DNA of 64,000 nt. Origin: Coffea arabica. Its lineage: Eukaryota > Streptophyta > Magnoliopsida > Gentianales > Rubiaceae. This document shows positions 60,915-64,000 of the stretch, piece by piece. The notes beneath the pieces were generated by a model. It worked only from the letters and a program-made list of their open reading frames with translations. It was not told the origin of the DNA and searched no databases. Each line of letters starts with the position of its first letter. The first letter of the stretch is position 1. The translations under genes and the position numbers were made by a program. The DNA lies in contig NC_092312.1 in assembly GCF_036785885.1 (NCBI RefSeq), positions 17,998,001-18,062,000 on the forward strand. Reading direction: 5' to 3'.

Positions 60915-62653
60915 TTCTGGCGGTGGTTAGGGTTCCAGACGGAGAGTGCGTGTGAGAGAGAGAGAGAGATAGAGAGGGAGGGATACAGGTAAGAAGTCCA
61001 GAACGTTACAAAGAGAAGGAGAAAATTGGGGGGAAGAGTTTTTGAAAATTGATGCTCGCTGCTGCTGCGGCAGCTGGCGTTGGTGTTGATAGTAGTCGTA
61101 GTGTTGAAGTGTGATTCTTTGCGGTAAGGCGTAGCTTAAAACTTTAAATTCAAACACTTGATTCTTGTTTGTTGGTACTAAATATGCTACTGTTTGAATC
61201 TTTAGTTGAGGTTTAATTACGACATGCCCCTCTCAAAATACACATTTCTCGTCTTGCCGTCCCCATATTTTTGTCTAATCAAATAAATTCCCCAATGTAA
61301 GCCACCAAATCCAAATCAAATCTAATTTAGTCCTATTTCACTGGAGTTTTAAAAAATAAAATTCCAATTTAGTCCCATGAGTTACAAAACTATAGATTGC
61401 TACAGCAAAATAGTAGTATAAGGAGAAAAAATTGCTTAGTGAAATTAATGATTTGTAAACAAAGAAACTCTCAAGTCTTAGGTGTTATAATATTTTTCAC
61501 GCACAAGTTTAATTGACTTTGTTGAAGGTATATTTCTACTCATACCACTCTACTTGTGGACGATGAACCTTATACTTAATATTTTTTTCTTTTAATTGCA
61601 GCATGTGTATTTCAAAATAACGAAAGTGAGTTAAATATGATAATATTACAAGGTAACTTGTATTAGATTTTAAAAAAATTGAAAAGTAATGAATGGGTAA
61701 TATTTCCAAGTAATAATAGGTATTTCCAACTGGACAACAACTTAGGGAAAGTAATAAATGGATAATATTTTCCAAGGAGCTTTTCTTTCTGTTCTCTTTT
61801 TTTTTGTTCAATAACTACATAGAAATGAGACATAAAAAAAGTTTTAATGAAGCTTTTCTTTTATATATAGAATATTCTATCGAACCTTAATGTGTAAATG
61901 GTCATCTAACCAGACTCAAGGGCCAGAGCAATGGTAAATATTTTTTTTTTTTGGGGGTTCAAACGTCAATATTGTATTATAGAGTAGCAATTTACATAGG
62001 TTGGGCTAGCACCACCTCCTAGATTGGCAAGGCCTTAAACCAGTGAGCAAGCTACGGTGGCTATGTAGTAGCTCATTTTAGTCACTTTTATCCAGGTGGA
62101 TGGCAATGAGCGCCCACAAACAAGCCCAAACCAACCCTCAGGCTCAGCCCATTGTTCACCAACACTTGTCTCTCGCTTCTGTCCGGAGCAACAAAGAAGA
62201 GAAAAAATAGCAACTGCCAGGTGGTCGACACATTAGACGATCCAAACTCCACTCTCTCTCTCAGCCTCGGCATTAAACTGAAACGGATCCAGTACAATAG
62301 CCACCGCGCCACCCCATAGGCCATACCTCAGTACATACGCTCCATCACCGTTAAACGCAGTAATACTAATAATCACACCTTGGAAATAAACGTTTCTGAT
62401 TTACTCCCATGTTTTTACATTTCACTGGTCACATCCTACCACCGAGCATCATCGCTTGCCAATCCCGATTAAAGGCTAAAACACCATTCGTTCTTTTAAG
62501 TTTTCCCACTCTTGAGCTGAAATTTTCGGACATATTTGATTTATGCTCAAGCTAAAACCCTAGAATTTCCCAATCGAATCCCCCTTCCCCAAATTCAGTC
62601 CTCAATTTTGCGATCTCGAATTTATATATATCACAGCCTCTACAGTCCATGCA
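60915..62653. other. Divergent intergenic region between BUB3 and the ZFPL1-like gene
   Basis: The 1.7 kb between two start codons pointing apart must hold both promoters. Near BUB3 there is a short GA tract (60955-60970). Near the other gene 'tttatatatatcac' at 62619-62632 lies only about 30 bp before the start codon, so it is more likely UTR than TATA box. A minus-strand frame at 62088-62324 has no domain. Confidence 0.45.
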
Positions 62654-64000
62654 ATGGTGGTCTGTAAATGCCGCAAGGTACTCACACCGCTCCCTATTTT
62701 ATATTTCAACCTCCCTCATTTACATTAATTCTCCCATTTTAGATCAGATCGGTTTTTCAATTGATGATTTGGAAGACATTCTTCGTAAAATTCAGTGCCT
62801 AGAATTTTCTGCTTTGCTTTATTGGATGGATAGGGATTTATTTGTTAGCTCCTAGTTATTCGTCATGAAATCAATTGTGCAAAATCCTTTTCTTTTTTCC
62901 TTTTTTTTTGTTCGGGGGACAGTGGTTTCTCTAGGTACATTATACTATATTGCTTCCGCTTACAATTCTTTGGACATTTTTCTTTGTGCTAACCAGTTGT
63001 GATTCTTCTCTTGTTTCTAGGCGACTAAATTATACTGTTTTGTGCACAAGGTTCCTGTTTGTGGAGAGTGTATATGCTTTCCCGAGCATCAGATATGCGT
63101 GGTATGATTTTGAATTATTGTAATAAAATCTGGCTCGTTTATTTTTATTTATTTCTGCAAACTCTATGCTTGGTATTAGTCCAGTTCTATGTCTCATGGT
63201 TCTGTAAGAATTATTGCTTTTCGGTCAATTTATATTTCTCATTGGTGTAATTACCAGTTTCCTAGTCTAACTAGGTAATGCTATTGGAGAATTCTCCTAC
63301 TGTTCAATAATATTTTTTTTAATTGTGATGTTCAGCTTTGAAATATTTCTTATAAATGGAGAATCTGGAACGGTTTTGGGAAATCTTATTTTAATACTAA
63401 ATTGTGGGTTCAGTATACCCTTTCAATTTGATAGAGGACAACGGTGCTTCGTACACAGTTGTTAAATTTTAAAGGTGATGAATCATTGTCTGGGCTACAA
63501 CATGCATTGAGGAAGACATGTGGTGCTCATATATGTGAAGTAACAAAATGTTGTTGAGGCATGTTTTTTGTGTACCATAGCCCAATATGCGGGGAATTTG
63601 AGGCACACTGTCGTTTCAAATTTGATGATATGCATTTCTTACTGCCTATATATCTTCCAATTTTATTTCAGAATTACTGATGCAATTCTGTGGTGACTTC
63701 CCTTCTTCTCCTGGCATTCACCCATGCTTATAAACCATATATGTGTATTTCTACTTCAGGTCCGTACCTACTCAGATTGGGTAATAGATGGAGAATATGA
63801 TTGGCCTCCAACATGCTGCCTTTGTCATACTGTCCTTGAAGATGGAACTGACTCTCAAACTACTCGATTGGGTTGCCTGCGTATGTCTTCATGCAATTGA
63901 ATTTACTTCTATCCTGTTTTCTTTGGATTGGGATCTTGGAAAGGTTTCTGTACATGCTGTTAACATGATTGCCTTATCTAGATGTTATACACACAAGCTG
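62654..64000 (+). CDS. ZFPL1-like B-box/RING zinc-finger protein, 3' end outside the window
   Basis: Exons 62654-62677, 63021-63101, 63760-63880 and 63982-64000 (cut by the window) join in phase. The first 82 residues begin MVVCKCRKATKLYCFVHK. Cysteines and histidines at C4, C6, C14, H17, C22, C25, C27, H31 and C34 form a B-box-like cluster. The RING-like finger starts at C54-x2-C57 and continues GCLHVIHTS at the window end. This matches the zinc finger protein-like 1 family. Human ZFPL1 is a cis-Golgi membrane protein that binds GM130; plant homologues are little studied. An alternative ATG five bases upstream opens a different frame without domains and is rejected. The membrane segment expected near the C terminus lies beyond the window. 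Confidence 0.88.

Noticed and set aside
62649-62855. Upstream ATG frame (MQWW...) at the start of the ZFPL1-like gene
   Set aside because: It reads through the first intron without similarity to any protein. The ATG five bases later opens the conserved MVVCKCRK frame that splices correctly.

Overview
This is nuclear DNA from a flowering plant, almost certainly a eudicot. The evidence is AT-rich intergenic DNA, GT-AG introns, plant-only families (QWRF, LOB-domain, NPH3/NPY, ClpR, QALGGH zinc fingers) and typical plant MITEs. The species cannot be named from the sequence. Seven protein genes can be modelled exon by exon. Two of them run off the window edges.

Layout: 1-4896 (+) is the 3' part of a QWRF-motif microtubule protein. 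10544-11326 (-) is a short class II LOB-domain regulator of the LBD37/38/39 type. 20195-24491 (-) is an NPH3/NPY-like BTB protein. 43170-44081 (-) is an intronless AZF2/ZAT10-type two-finger repressor. 50162-54858 (+) is the plastid Clp protease subunit CLPR1. 55963-60914 (-) is the spindle-checkpoint protein BUB3. 62654-64000 (+) is the 5' part of a ZFPL1-like zinc-finger protein. These genes do not form one pathway. From memory, the set QWRF - AZF-type C2H2 - BUB3 also lies together in Arabidopsis (At3g19570-19590, and At1g49890-49910 with CLPR1 at At1g49970), so the window looks like an old syntenic block stretched by transposons.

The three large gaps (11.3-20.2, 24.5-43.2 and 44.1-50.2 kb) hold no convincing gene. 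They hold transposon remains with readable ends: two Stowaway MITEs with TA duplications, a Tourist/Harbinger-like MITE with TTA duplication, at least four hAT-like 'cgagttcgag' elements (two with 8-bp duplications), many small elements with GTTTGGAT ends, a large foldback element, and a long-TIR element sitting in a TA repeat.

The most striking structure is at 32980-38892. A Mutator-like MITE (34154-38883) carries a 3.9-kb Helitron (34895-38779), and a second related Mutator-like MITE (32989-34142) has landed exactly on the left target duplication of the first. A second unexplained structure is a perfect 104-bp hairpin-bearing direct repeat around a G-rich spacer at 18586-18896, enclosed by a perfect 15-bp duplication.
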